64,000 nt of DNA from TMP-86 sp044226865 (lineage in GTDB: Bacteria; Pseudomonadota; Gammaproteobacteria; Steroidobacterales; Steroidobacteraceae), in assembly GCA_044226865.1 (NCBI GenBank), contig JBGAGE010000006.1, positions 248,001 through 312,000 on the forward strand, given 5' to 3'. Shown here one piece after another: positions 17,341-26,249 of this stretch. The notes beneath the pieces are model-generated. The model did no database searches, had not been told where the DNA came from, and worked only from the letters and a program-made list of their open reading frames with translations. Made by a program: the position numbers and the translations under genes. The first letter of the stretch is position 1; the number at the start of each line of letters is the position of its first letter.

Positions 17341-17358
17341 GCGGACTCCGCCGCCCCG

Positions 17359-17880
17359 TTACTCCGGCGACAGCAGGCGCTTGATCTTGGCCGAGGACAG
17401 CAGTCCGCGCAGGCGCAGCTCGCCCTGCAGATTGCGCTCCATCACCGGAATATGGGTCAGGCCCGTGGCATCGAAGATCCTTTCCACCGATGCCACGGTG
17501 GCGCGTTCCAGGTCCTCGACGTTGAGCACGCGCCACTCGCGCAGCGGTAGCATGAGGTCGCGCACCAGCAGCGCGCCACGCTTCACCTTCTGCGACTGCA
17601 TCAGCCGCATCGGCCGCTCGCCACTGATGTCGTAGGCCGTGATCAGCCCGATCACCAGGTGGCGCTCGGCATCCACCGCGAAGGCGCAGCGCACGCCGGT
17701 GTGCTTCATGTGTTCCAGGGCCGCATCGATGGGATCGGTGTCCGCGACGGTGATGGAAGCGCGCTCACGAAAATCCGTCATGACGGTGAGCGCCGGATCC
17801 TCGCCGCGGGCGTGCCAGGGATCGGTGCCCGGGATGTGCAGGGCGGGGGAGGCAACGGTACGCAATTGGAGCGAAGGCAT
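17359..17880 (-). CDS. Tandem CBS-domain protein
   Basis: Protein of 173 residues consisting of two CBS motifs: one around ITVADTDPIDAALEHM ... FAVDAERHLVIGLITAYD and one around VLNVEDLERATVASVERIF ... HIPVMER...LRGLLSSAKI. CBS pairs bind adenosine nucleotides and regulate partner proteins. No catalytic domain is attached, so it is a stand-alone sensor of unknown partner. It diverges from the phospholipase-D-like gene and is convergent with the PGDYG gene. Confidence 0.85.
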   Translation of the reverse strand: MPSLQLRTVASPALHIPGTDPWHARGEDPALTVMTDFRERASITVADTDPIDAALEHMKHTGVRCAFAVDAERHLVIGLITAYDISGERPMRLMQSQKVKRGALLVRDLMLPLREWRVLNVEDLERATVASVERIFDATGLTHIPVMERNLQGELRLRGLLSSAKIKRLLSPE

Positions 17881-18005
17881 GAAACCTCGGCAATGGCGCC
17901 AGGGCGCCGCTGTGAACCAGGCCGGATGTTCTCCTCATTATGATCGCCAAATCGCGGCGCGGTTCCCGCTTTGCCCGCGTGCCGGACACTATAATGCCGC
18001 GGGAC

Positions 18006-19514
18006 ATGCGTAATTCCCTGAAAATGCTGGCCTTCGTCGCCCTTCTTCTGTCGGCGCTCGCGCCGCGGGTGGCGCCCGCAGGGGTACCGGCCGACCCCTG
18101 GGCCTTGATCGACGAACAGATCGCCGCGCACCCCGAGGCAACCGGCGTGTACGTGCTGGAGCGGGGCGAGGAGGCGCTGCTCGCGCGAGCCTGGTTCGGA
18201 GACAACGCCCGCCGCAGCATCGACATCCAGTACTTCATCTGGAGCGCCGACAACGTCGGTGAGCTCGCCAGCGCCGCCATCCTGCGGGCGGCGCAGCGCG
18301 GCGTGCACGTGCGCATCATCGTGGATGACCTCTTGATCGATGCGCCGGACCAGGCGCTGCTCGCCCTGGCGCATCATCCGAACATCGACATCCGCATCTA
18401 CAATCCGCGCCACTCGGTGGGCACGCGGCTGCCCAAGCGCGTGCTGAACATCGCCACGGACTTCCGCGGCGCGAACCAGCGCATGCACGACAAGACCTTC
18501 GCCGTGGACGGGCGCATCGCCATCACCGGCGGCCGCAACATGGCCGATGAATATTTCGATTTCGACCATGCCTATAACTTCCGCGACCGCGACGCGCTGT
18601 TGGTGGGCGCGGCCGTGGCGCAGGTGAACGCCAGCTTCGAGCGGTTCTGGCAAAGCCCGTTGACCGTGCCGGTGGAGGAGCTCTTCGACGGCTACGGCCT
18701 CATGAAGAAGAACGTGAAGGTGGATTCGGCCGAGGTGCAGGCGGTGTACCGCGAGCTCGAGCGCTACGCGGCGGACGATGCCAACTTCACGCCGGCGATC
18801 CGCGCGGCCATCCGCGCCATCCCCGGCGAATTTCCGCGCCTGGCGCAGGAATTGCGCTGGACCCGCGCGCGCTTCCTGAGCGATGTGCCGGGCAAGAACG
18901 CTTCGCGCTTTGCGCTGGATGGGGGCGGGCGCACCACCGCGGCGCTCGCCCAGGTGCTGGCTAGCGCGAAATCCGAGGTGCTGATCGAATCTCCCTACCT
19001 GGTGCTGTCGAAGCCGGCACTGGCCGCCTTCCGCGCGCTGCGCGAGCGCGGCGTGCGCGTGCGCATCTGCACCAACTCGCTCGCCTCCACCGACAACCTG
19101 CAGGCCTTCAGCGGTTATCGCAACCAGCGCGACGAACTGCTCGCGATTGGACTCGAGATCCACGAATACCGTCCCGACCCGCAGGTGCGCAAAGCGGTGA
19201 TGCAGCGGTACCGGGAGACCCTGCATGAAGCGCCGGTGTTCGCGCTGCACGCGAAGACCCTGGTGGTGGACGAGTCCACCGTGTTCATCGGGACCTACAA
19301 TCTGGATCCGCGCTCGGAGAATCTCAACACCGAGACCGGCGTGGTGGTGGAGGATGCGGACATCGCCGCGCGCGTGGCCCAGGCCATCCGCACCGACATG
19401 CTGCCCGAGAACAGCTGGAACGCCGCCACCGATGCACCCGACTCGCATGCCGCCTTCGGCAAGCGCAGCAAGGTGCGCTTCTGGCAGATGCTGCCCATCA
19501 AGCCGCTGTTGTAA
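18006..19514 (+). CDS. Phospholipase D-like protein (cardiolipin synthase ClsC/YmdC type)
   Basis: Protein of 502 residues with an N-terminal export signal (MRNSLKMLAFVALLLSALAPRVAPA). It has two HKD motifs: H161-x-K163-x4-D168 (HDKTFAVD, followed by ITGGRN) and H415-x-K417-x4-D422 (HAKTLVVD, followed by FIGTYNLDPRS). Paired HKD enzymes form a phosphatidyl-enzyme intermediate; the YmdC/ClsC branch makes cardiolipin from two phospholipids. ATG 18006 begins the signal peptide; ATG 17994 and 17940 are in-frame alternatives. A TATAAT hexamer at 17990-17995 may be the -10 element but has no good -35. It is convergent with the quinoprotein, with 9 bp between the stop codons. Confidence 0.88.
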   Translation: MRNSLKMLAFVALLLSALAPRVAPAGVPADPWALIDEQIAAHPEATGVYVLERGEEALLARAWFGDNARRSIDIQYFIWSADNVGELASAAILRAAQRGVHVRIIVDDLLIDAPDQALLALAHHPNIDIRIYNPRHSVGTRLPKRVLNIATDFRGANQRMHDKTFAVDGRIAITGGRNMADEYFDFDHAYNFRDRDALLVGAAVAQVNASFERFWQSPLTVPVEELFDGYGLMKKNVKVDSAEVQAVYRELERYAADDANFTPAIRAAIRAIPGEFPRLAQELRWTRARFLSDVPGKNASRFALDGGGRTTAALAQVLASAKSEVLIESPYLVLSKPALAAFRALRERGVRVRICTNSLASTDNLQAFSGYRNQRDELLAIGLEIHEYRPDPQVRKAVMQRYRETLHEAPVFALHAKTLVVDESTVFIGTYNLDPRSENLNTETGVVVEDADIAARVAQAIRTDMLPENSWNAATDAPDSHAAFGKRSKVRFWQMLPIKPLL

Positions 19515-19523
19515 GCCGCCGCG

Positions 19524-21743
19524 TCAGTTCGCGGCGGGCGCGAAATTCTCTCCCAGGTAGCGCGCGACGGCGTCGGCCTCGGCATCCTCGAGCTTGGCGC
19601 CCTTTGCGAGCATCAGGTCCACCTGCGCCTGCCATTGCGCGGGCGTGCGCCGTTGCTTCAACACGGTTTCCAGGGAGTGACATTCCGAGCAGGCGCGCTC
19701 GAACGCGGTCTTGGCTTCAGCCGGCGTCAACGGCCCGTGGATTGACCTCGAGGCCGCCGCGCTGCCGCCACTGGCCACGGCGGCAGGAGCGGCCACGGTG
19801 CCCGGCACGGCAGCGCCGTCGCCCAGCGCGAACGCCATCAGCGTCGCGCCGGGACCGGGCCCGCCCACGGCCACCACCACGTACTGCCGGCCGCCGGCAC
19901 GGTAGGTCATCGGCGTGGCATTGACGCGCGCCCCGCCGGTGGAATGCCGCCACAATTCCGCGCCGCTGCGCGCGTCGATGGCGTGGAAGGCGGTGTCACC
20001 GCCGCCGGCGAACACCAGGCCGCCGGCGGTGACGATGGCGCCCGCGCTGCCCACCGCGCCCAGGGCGGGAGGCAGGGCCACGCCTTGCAGGGCCGGGTGC
20101 CCTCGCACCGCCGCGTTGTCACCGAACGGCACCTGCCATTGCATGCGGGCAGCGCCCAGGTCCAGCGCATCGAGGAAGGCATACGGCGGCTTGAGCAACG
20201 GAATGCGCCGTTGCAGGAACAGCGAGGCATCGGTGGCATCGTTGGGGCCCACTTCCGGCGCGCTGCCGCTGGCATCGGTGAGGTCGGGATAGATCAACTG
20301 CGGATCGTTGTTGACCTTGGCGTACAGCACTCCGGAGGCGGGATCGAATGCGCCGCCGCCCCAGTCTGCGCCGCCGAGCACGCCGGGCCTTGCCAGCGTG
20401 CCCTCGCGGCTGGGCGGCGTGAACAGCGGGCCGAGGCGGAGCTTTTCCATCACCGCGAGCGCTTGCGCATGCAGCTCGGGCGTGAGGTCGGTGGCATCCT
20501 CGAGCGACACGCCCTGTGGCACCAGCGCCGGCATGGTGGGCGTGACCGGTTGCGTGGGATGCGTCGCTTCTCCCGGCACATCGCTTTGCGGCACCGGCCG
20601 TTCCTCGATGGGCCACAGCGGCGTGCCGGTGGCGCGATCGAAGCCGAACACGAAGCCCTGCTTGGTGAGCTGCAACACCGCATCCACGGTGGTGCCGTTG
20701 CGCTTCAAGCTGACCAGCATGGGCGCGTGCGGCGCGTCGTAGTCCCACAGCCCGTGATGCACGAGCTGCCGGTGCCAACGGCGCTTGCCGGTGGCGGCGT
20801 CCAGGCACACGAGCGAATCCGCATACAGGTTGGCGCCGGGCCGGTTGCCGCCGTAGTAGTCGTTGCTCGGTGTGCTCACCGGCAGGTAGACGAGGCCGCG
20901 CGCGCTGTCCACGCTCATCGGCGCCCACACATTGGTGTGGCCGGTGTAGCGGTTGGACTGTCGCTCCCAGGTCTCGCTGCCCGGTTCCCCGCTTCGCGGC
21001 ACGGTGTGGAAGCTCCACACGCGCCGGCCGGTGCGCAGGTCGTAGGCGCGCACATCGCCCGGCGGATCGTGGCGGTAGATGAGCTTGTCCGCCACGCCAT
21101 TGCCCACGATGACCAGGTTCTTGTACACCACGGGCGGTGAGGTGTTGGTGTAGTGACGCGGATTCACGGGCCAGGCCAGGCCCTGCAACAGGTCCACGGC
21201 ACCCGCGGCGCCGAAGCCCTTCACGGGTTGTCCGGTGGCCGCATCCAGTTGGATGAGCCGATGGCGTGTCGCGAGCAACAGGCGCAGGCGGCCATTGCGC
21301 GGGTCGCGCCACGCGGCCAGGCCGCGGTGCACGAAGCCCGTGCCATTGGGCGGCTGGCCATCCTCGTAGGCGCGCGGATCGTACGACCAATGCTCGAGCC
21401 CCGTGGTGGGATCCAGGGCGACCACCCGGTTGTACGGTGTGGTCAAGTACATCGTGCCGCCGATCACCAACGGCGTGGTCTCGAACATGCCGGGAGATGC
21501 GCCGTGCGCCGGCAACGGGTTCTCGCCCGTCACCCAGCTCCAGGCCGGCACGAGCCGCGCCACATTGGCCGCGTTGATGTCGGCCAGCGGCGAGTATTGC
21601 GAGGCGCCGGCATCGCCGCCGCGGAAAGCCCAGTCGACGTCGGCCGGCGCGGCCGCCACGCTCGCGGCCAACCCCAACCAGAGGGACGACAGCAGGCCGC
21701 TTGCGCAACGCCCTCGAACCCTGACAATCTGCGCTGGCTTCAT
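19524..21743 (-). CDS. PQQ-dependent dehydrogenase with C-terminal cytochrome c domain (glucose/quinate-type)
   Basis: Quinohaemoprotein of about 739 residues. A signal peptide (MKPAQIVRVRGRCASGLLSSLW...VAAAP) supports ATG 21743. The eight-bladed propeller shows family motifs DWAFRGGDAGASQYSPL, LDPTTGLEHW, GHTNVWAPMSVD, HHGLWDYD and FDRATGTPLW. The C-terminus adds a short haem domain with CSECH. The sequence is nearest the soluble glucose/quinate/shikimate-type PQQ dehydrogenases lacking the N-terminal membrane domain. Electrons would pass from PQQH2 to the fused haem and then to periplasmic carriers. The start lies only 19 bp from the divergent matB start, so its promoter must overlap the matB coding region. 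Substrate not determinable. Confidence 0.88.
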   Translation of the reverse strand: MKPAQIVRVRGRCASGLLSSLWLGLAASVAAAPADVDWAFRGGDAGASQYSPLADINAANVARLVPAWSWVTGENPLPAHGASPGMFETTPLVIGGTMYLTTPYNRVVALDPTTGLEHWSYDPRAYEDGQPPNGTGFVHRGLAAWRDPRNGRLRLLLATRHRLIQLDAATGQPVKGFGAAGAVDLLQGLAWPVNPRHYTNTSPPVVYKNLVIVGNGVADKLIYRHDPPGDVRAYDLRTGRRVWSFHTVPRSGEPGSETWERQSNRYTGHTNVWAPMSVDSARGLVYLPVSTPSNDYYGGNRPGANLYADSLVCLDAATGKRRWHRQLVHHGLWDYDAPHAPMLVSLKRNGTTVDAVLQLTKQGFVFGFDRATGTPLWPIEERPVPQSDVPGEATHPTQPVTPTMPALVPQGVSLEDATDLTPELHAQALAVMEKLRLGPLFTPPSREGTLARPGVLGGADWGGGAFDPASGVLYAKVNNDPQLIYPDLTDASGSAPEVGPNDATDASLFLQRRIPLLKPPYAFLDALDLGAARMQWQVPFGDNAAVRGHPALQGVALPPALGAVGSAGAIVTAGGLVFAGGGDTAFHAIDARSGAELWRHSTGGARVNATPMTYRAGGRQYVVVAVGGPGPGATLMAFALGDGAAVPGTVAAPAAVASGGSAAASRSIHGPLTPAEAKTAFERACSECHSLETVLKQRRTPAQWQAQVDLMLAKGAKLEDAEADAVARYLGENFAPAAN

Positions 21744-21762
21744 CGACAAGACCCCATAGCCC

Positions 21763-23277
21763 ATGACCGCCGACATTATCCATGACACCGACCCTTTGCA
21801 GTGGATCGACGTCCACGCGCGCGAGCGCCCTGCCGCGCCGTTCCTGTCCACCGTGGTCGGCGGGGTCGTCAGTTATGCGGAACTCGACCTGATCACGCGC
21901 CGCGTGGTTGCCGCCCTGCGCGGACTGGGCGTGGCCAAGGGGGATCGCGTCTGCGTGGCGGTGGAGAAGTCCGTCGAGGCCGTGTTCGTGTACATCGCCT
22001 GCCTGCGCATGGGTGCGGTGTACATGCCCTTGAACACCGCCTACACCACGGCGGAGTTGGAGTATTTCCTGGGGGATGCGCGCCCGCGGCTGCTGCTGAT
22101 CGCGCCCGCGGCGGCGCACGCCGCGCTGCGGGAGGCCGCCGGCCGCAGCGACACGCTGGTACACACCCTCGATGCGGAGGGTGCCGGCAGTTTCGCCGAT
22201 TGGATGCAGACCTTCGGTCCCGATGCGCTGGATGTGGAGCTGCTGGGCACGGATCTCGCCGCGCTGGTGTACACCTCGGGCACCACCGGCCGCTCCAAGG
22301 GCGCGATGATCACCCGCGCCAACCTGGCGGCCGGTTCGCGCGCGCTGGTCGCGGCCTGGGAGTTCCGCGCCGAGGACGTGCTGCTGCACGTGCTGCCGCT
22401 GTTTCACGTGCACGGCCTGTTCATGGCCTTGAACACGGTGTTGGCGGCGGGCGCATCCATGCTGTTCGTGAATCGCTTCGACGCGCGGGAAACATGGGCC
22501 CTGTTGCCGCGCGCCACGGTGTTCATGGGCGTGCCCACGCATTACACCCGCCTGCTGGCGCTGCCCGAATTCGGCAAGCTGCCGCTGCGGCTGTTCATCT
22601 CCGGCTCCGCGCCGCTGTTGGCCGAGACGCATCGCGAGTTCGAGGCCCGCACCGGCCATCGCATTCTCGAGCGCTACGGCATGACCGAGACGCAGGTGCT
22701 CGCGTCCAATCCGTTGCACGGCGTCCGCAAACCGGGATCGGTGGGGCCGCCGCTGCCCGGCGTGACCATGCGAATCGTGCCGCTGTCGGGCGAGGATGCG
22801 GCCGATGCGGCCGGCATGATCGAAGTGCACGGCCCGGCCGTATTCCGTGGCTATTGGAATTCGCCCGAGAAAACGGCGGCGGACCTGCGTGCCGACGGCT
22901 TCTTCATCACCGGCGATGTGGGCCGCTTCGATGCCGACGGCTACCTGTTCATCGTCGGCCGCGCCAAGGACCTCATCATCAGCGGCGGCTACAACGTCTA
23001 TCCGGTCGAGGTGGAAGAGGCCATCGATGCGCTGCCCGGGGTGATCGAGAGCGCCGTCATCGGCGTGCCGCATCCGGATTTCGGGGAGGGCGTCACCGCG
23101 GTGGTGGCGACCAAGCTGCCGCTGGAGGAGGTCGCGACGATCGCGCAGCTCAAGCAGCGCCTGGCCAATTACAAAATCCCCAAGCGCGTGCTGTTCGTGG
23201 CGGAACTGCCGCGCAATGCCATGGGCAAGGTACAGAAGGCCGCGCTGCGCGCCCAGCACGCCGAGCTGTATCGCTGA
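21763..23277 (+). CDS. matB: Malonyl-CoA synthetase (MatB-like AMP-forming acyl-CoA ligase)
   Basis: ANL-family enzyme of 504 residues that activates malonate (or a similar short diacid) with ATP and CoA to give malonyl-CoA. The P-loop is LVYTSGTTGRSKGAM; further motifs are HVHGLFMALN, ERYGMTETQ, TGDVGRFDADGYLFIVGR, SGGYNVYPVEVEE and the catalytic Lys region NAMGKVQKAALR. The pattern and length match malonate-CoA ligases better than fatty acid ligases. No malonyl-CoA decarboxylase (matA) is adjacent, so the product may feed fatty acid or polyketide synthesis. Its stop overlaps the start of the 990-residue protein (TGATG), coupling it to an apparently unrelated carbohydrate-type protein. Confidence 0.8.
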   Translation: MTADIIHDTDPLQWIDVHARERPAAPFLSTVVGGVVSYAELDLITRRVVAALRGLGVAKGDRVCVAVEKSVEAVFVYIACLRMGAVYMPLNTAYTTAELEYFLGDARPRLLLIAPAAAHAALREAAGRSDTLVHTLDAEGAGSFADWMQTFGPDALDVELLGTDLAALVYTSGTTGRSKGAMITRANLAAGSRALVAAWEFRAEDVLLHVLPLFHVHGLFMALNTVLAAGASMLFVNRFDARETWALLPRATVFMGVPTHYTRLLALPEFGKLPLRLFISGSAPLLAETHREFEARTGHRILERYGMTETQVLASNPLHGVRKPGSVGPPLPGVTMRIVPLSGEDAADAAGMIEVHGPAVFRGYWNSPEKTAADLRADGFFITGDVGRFDADGYLFIVGRAKDLIISGGYNVYPVEVEEAIDALPGVIESAVIGVPHPDFGEGVTAVVATKLPLEEVATIAQLKQRLANYKIPKRVLFVAELPRNAMGKVQKAALRAQHAELYR

Positions 23278-26249
23278 TGCCGCATTCACCCAGCCCTGCC
23301 TTGAGCCCGCTCGACTGGCAGCCCGTGGCCTCGGGCCAGGCGTCGCTAAAACTGCAGGCGGTGGCCGCCGGGGCCTCGAGCGCGCTGCGCATGGACTACG
23401 ACTTCAAGGGCGGCAAGGGATTCGTGGTGGCGCGACAAACCTGCCGCCGCGCCATGCCTTCCGACTATGCGCTGCGCCTGCGATTGCGCGGCGCGGGGGC
23501 GGTGAACGACCTGGAAATCAAGCTGGTCGATGCCTCGGGCCTGAACGTCTGGCGCCGCGTCTACAAGGACATGACGCTGCCGGCGCGCTGGCGCCAATTC
23601 GAGATCGCGAGCCACGAGATGGAGTTCGCGTGGGGACCCGGCGGCGGTGAGCGCATGCTCGAACTGGGCGCGGTGGAGATCGCCTGGGTGGCCGGCGAGG
23701 GCGGCAGCGGGAGCCTCTGCATCGCGGACTTCACCCTCGAGGACCGCACGCCGGCGCAGCCGCGGGCCCGCGCCTCCAGCGCGCAGCCGGGCGCGGCCGC
23801 CTCGCAAGCACTGCAGGGCGCGGGCTGGAAGCCGCGGCCCTCGGATGTGGAGCCGTGGATCGTCATCGATGCGGTGCGGTCGCGGTTGCTGGGCGGGTTG
23901 ATCATCGATTGGCTGGAACAGGCGCCGGCCAGCGGCTTTCGCCTGCTGCAATCGGGCAGCGGGCGGCGCTGGACCACGGTGTATCGCGCGCAAAGTGCCG
24001 GGGGCCGGCGCAGCTACGTGCACCTGCCGAACCTGCGCACACGCTATCTGCGCCTGGAGCTCGATGAGCCCTGCGCGGGCGCGAAGCTTGCGCTCCAGCC
24101 TTTCGATTTTTCGCGCACCATCGATGTCTTCTGGCACGGCATCGCGCAGCGCGAGCCGCGCGGCTGGCTGCCGCGTTGGCTGTGCCGCGAACAAAGCCTG
24201 TGGACGCCCAGCGGCATTCCCGATGGCCGGCAATGCGCGCTCATCAACGAAGACGGCTTGGTGGAGCCGTTCCCCGGCAGCTTCACGCTCGAACCCATGT
24301 TGTTCATCGCCGGCCGCCTGATCACCTGGGCGGATGTGGCGGCGCGGCAAGAGCTGCGCGATGGCTGGATGCCCGTGCCCGCCGTGGTGTGGGAGACGCC
24401 CGCGTGGCAATTGCGAATCGAATGCGAAACCGATGCCGGCGGCGCACCGCAGGTTCGCTATTCGTTGCTCAATGCCGGCAAGAAGGATCTCGCGGCGCGC
24501 CTGTTCGTGCTGGTGCGCCCCTTCCAGGTGACACCGCCCTGGCAGCATTTCCGCGGCATCGGCGGTGTGCGCACCATCCATGGCCTCGCGTTTCGCGGCG
24601 GCGAGCTGCGGGTGGACGAGGTGCGGCTGCAGCCGTCGGTAGAGCCCGATGGCTTCGGCGCCGCGCGCTTCGATGACGGCTTGCTCGCCGCACAGCTCAG
24701 TGGTGGGTTGCTGCCGCCCAAGTCGGCGGTGCGTGATGACGGCGGCTTCGCCAGCGGCGCATTGGCGTTCGATTGGATGCTGGCGCCGGGTACCTCGGCC
24801 GACGTGTCACTGCAACCGGCCGCCGCCGCGCGGCGCCCGTTCGTGCCGGTGGATTGGGCCGCGTGGCTCCCGCGCTCGCAGTGGTCCGCCGCGGGTGGCG
24901 GTGAGGTGGCTATCGCAGCTGCCCTGACCGCGGCTGCGCAGGTGCTGGTGACGCGCGATGGGCCGGCGCTGCAGCCCGGTCCGCGCCGTTACACGCGCTC
25001 GTGGATCCGTGATGGCGCCATGATGAGCGCAGCGCTCCTGCGCGTGGGCTGCCAGCAGGCAGTACGCGAATTCATCCAATGGTATGCCCCCTTCCAACGC
25101 GAGGACGGCTTCGTGCCCTGTTGCGTCGACCGCCAAGGCGTGGACTGGCTGGTGGAGCACGACAGCCACGGCCAGCTGATCGCGCTGATCGCCGATTACC
25201 ATGCCTTCAGCGGTGATGAGGCGCTGCTGCGCCAGCAGTGGCCACGCATCGAGAAGGCGGCAGCCTGCATCGAGGCGCTGCTCGATGACACCGGCCTGTT
25301 GCCCATCTCGGCCAGCCACGAGGGGTACCTCGCGCAGCCCGTGCATTCGTATTGGGATGATTTCTGGGCCTTGCGGGCCTTCCGCGATGCGGCGGCGATG
25401 GCGCGCCATTTGAAGACTGAGCGCAAGGCCGCGCATTACGATGAGCTCGCCGCACGCCTGTCCGGGGCGCTGCGCCAGTCGGTGGCGCAGACCTGTCGCG
25501 AGCACTCGCTGGACTTCCTGCCCGGCAGCGTCGAGTGGGCGGATTTCGATCCCACCGCCACCGCCAATGCGATCGCACTGTTGGACGTGCCGGCCGGATT
25601 GCCGCGCGCGTTGGTGGAGCGCACCTTCGATATGTACATGCAGGAGTGGCGCCGCAAGCGCAGCGGCGAGGTGCCCTCGACCAACTACACGGCCTATGAG
25701 ATCCGCATCATCGCGGCGCTGGTGCGCCTGGGCCGGCGGGCGGACGCGCTCGAGCTGCTGCGGTTCTTCCTGGCCGAGCGCCGGCCGCTGGCGTGGAATC
25801 AATGGCCGGAGATCACCTGGAAGGATGCACGCGCACCGGCGCATGTGGGCGATGTGCCGCATACCTGGATCGCCGCGGAGTACGTGCTGGCGCTGCGCAC
25901 GCTGTTCGCCTATGAGCGCGAGGCGGACCGCACGCTGGTGGTCGGCGCGGGATTGGATGCGGGGTGGCTCGAAGGAGAGGGCGTGCGCGTGCGGGCCATG
26001 CCTACGCGGTTTGGCTCATTGAGTTACGAGCTGCGCAAGGTCGATCCGCACACGCTCCTGTTTCGCATGCAAGACGGCGCGCACGCTAATGTCGAGTTGT
26101 TGCCGCCGCTGCCCGGCAATATCGGCGCCGTGCGCCGCAATGGCGCGGCGGTGGCGGGATTCTCCGCCCGCAGCCTGGTCATTGCGGTCGGCGCTGGTGA
26201 GTGGCTGATCGAGACTGCTCGCGATACAGTGCCCACGATCGATCGATGA
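23277..26249 (+). CDS. Large cytosolic protein with carbohydrate-binding, discoidin-like and six-hairpin glycosidase domains
   Basis: Protein of 990 residues without signal peptide. Residues 1-160 look like a jelly-roll carbohydrate-binding domain (RMDYDFKGGKGFVVARQ ... LGAVEIAWV), about 190-290 like an F5/8 discoidin domain (YLRLELDEP), about 300-560 a beta-rich region (ALINEDGLVEPFPGSF), and 560-920 a six-hairpin (alpha/alpha)6 barrel with RSWIRDGAMMSAALLRVG, EHDSHGQLIALIADY, NYTAYE and NQWPEITWKD. Such barrels occur in glucoamylase-, amylo-glucosidase- and phosphorylase-like enzymes. It overlaps matB by one base at its start and the convergent quinoprotein by 71 bp at its end. Probable role is intracellular glycan breakdown; the substrate is unknown. 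Confidence 0.75.
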   Translation: MPHSPSPALSPLDWQPVASGQASLKLQAVAAGASSALRMDYDFKGGKGFVVARQTCRRAMPSDYALRLRLRGAGAVNDLEIKLVDASGLNVWRRVYKDMTLPARWRQFEIASHEMEFAWGPGGGERMLELGAVEIAWVAGEGGSGSLCIADFTLEDRTPAQPRARASSAQPGAAASQALQGAGWKPRPSDVEPWIVIDAVRSRLLGGLIIDWLEQAPASGFRLLQSGSGRRWTTVYRAQSAGGRRSYVHLPNLRTRYLRLELDEPCAGAKLALQPFDFSRTIDVFWHGIAQREPRGWLPRWLCREQSLWTPSGIPDGRQCALINEDGLVEPFPGSFTLEPMLFIAGRLITWADVAARQELRDGWMPVPAVVWETPAWQLRIECETDAGGAPQVRYSLLNAGKKDLAARLFVLVRPFQVTPPWQHFRGIGGVRTIHGLAFRGGELRVDEVRLQPSVEPDGFGAARFDDGLLAAQLSGGLLPPKSAVRDDGGFASGALAFDWMLAPGTSADVSLQPAAAARRPFVPVDWAAWLPRSQWSAAGGGEVAIAAALTAAAQVLVTRDGPALQPGPRRYTRSWIRDGAMMSAALLRVGCQQAVREFIQWYAPFQREDGFVPCCVDRQGVDWLVEHDSHGQLIALIADYHAFSGDEALLRQQWPRIEKAAACIEALLDDTGLLPISASHEGYLAQPVHSYWDDFWALRAFRDAAAMARHLKTERKAAHYDELAARLSGALRQSVAQTCREHSLDFLPGSVEWADFDPTATANAIALLDVPAGLPRALVERTFDMYMQEWRRKRSGEVPSTNYTAYEIRIIAALVRLGRRADALELLRFFLAERRPLAWNQWPEITWKDARAPAHVGDVPHTWIAAEYVLALRTLFAYEREADRTLVVGAGLDAGWLEGEGVRVRAMPTRFGSLSYELRKVDPHTLLFRMQDGAHANVELLPPLPGNIGAVRRNGAAVAGFSARSLVIAVGAGEWLIETARDTVPTIDR

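Noticed and set aside
17341..17358. Terminator between the convergent PGDYG and CBS genes
   Set aside because: Only a 5-bp stem with a 1-nt centre (GCGGACTCCGC) is present, too small to fold as a terminator.
17990..17995. Perfect TATAAT as -10 box of the phospholipase-D-like gene
   Set aside because: No -35 at a usable distance, and the hexamer is only 11 nt before the preferred ATG and overlaps another in-frame ATG. Kept only as a remark.
20119..23289. A minus-strand open frame of over 1000 codons across the quinoprotein and matB
   Set aside because: Out of frame with the quinoprotein, which has clear motifs and a signal peptide, and antisense to matB. Low-complexity composition marks it as a shadow.
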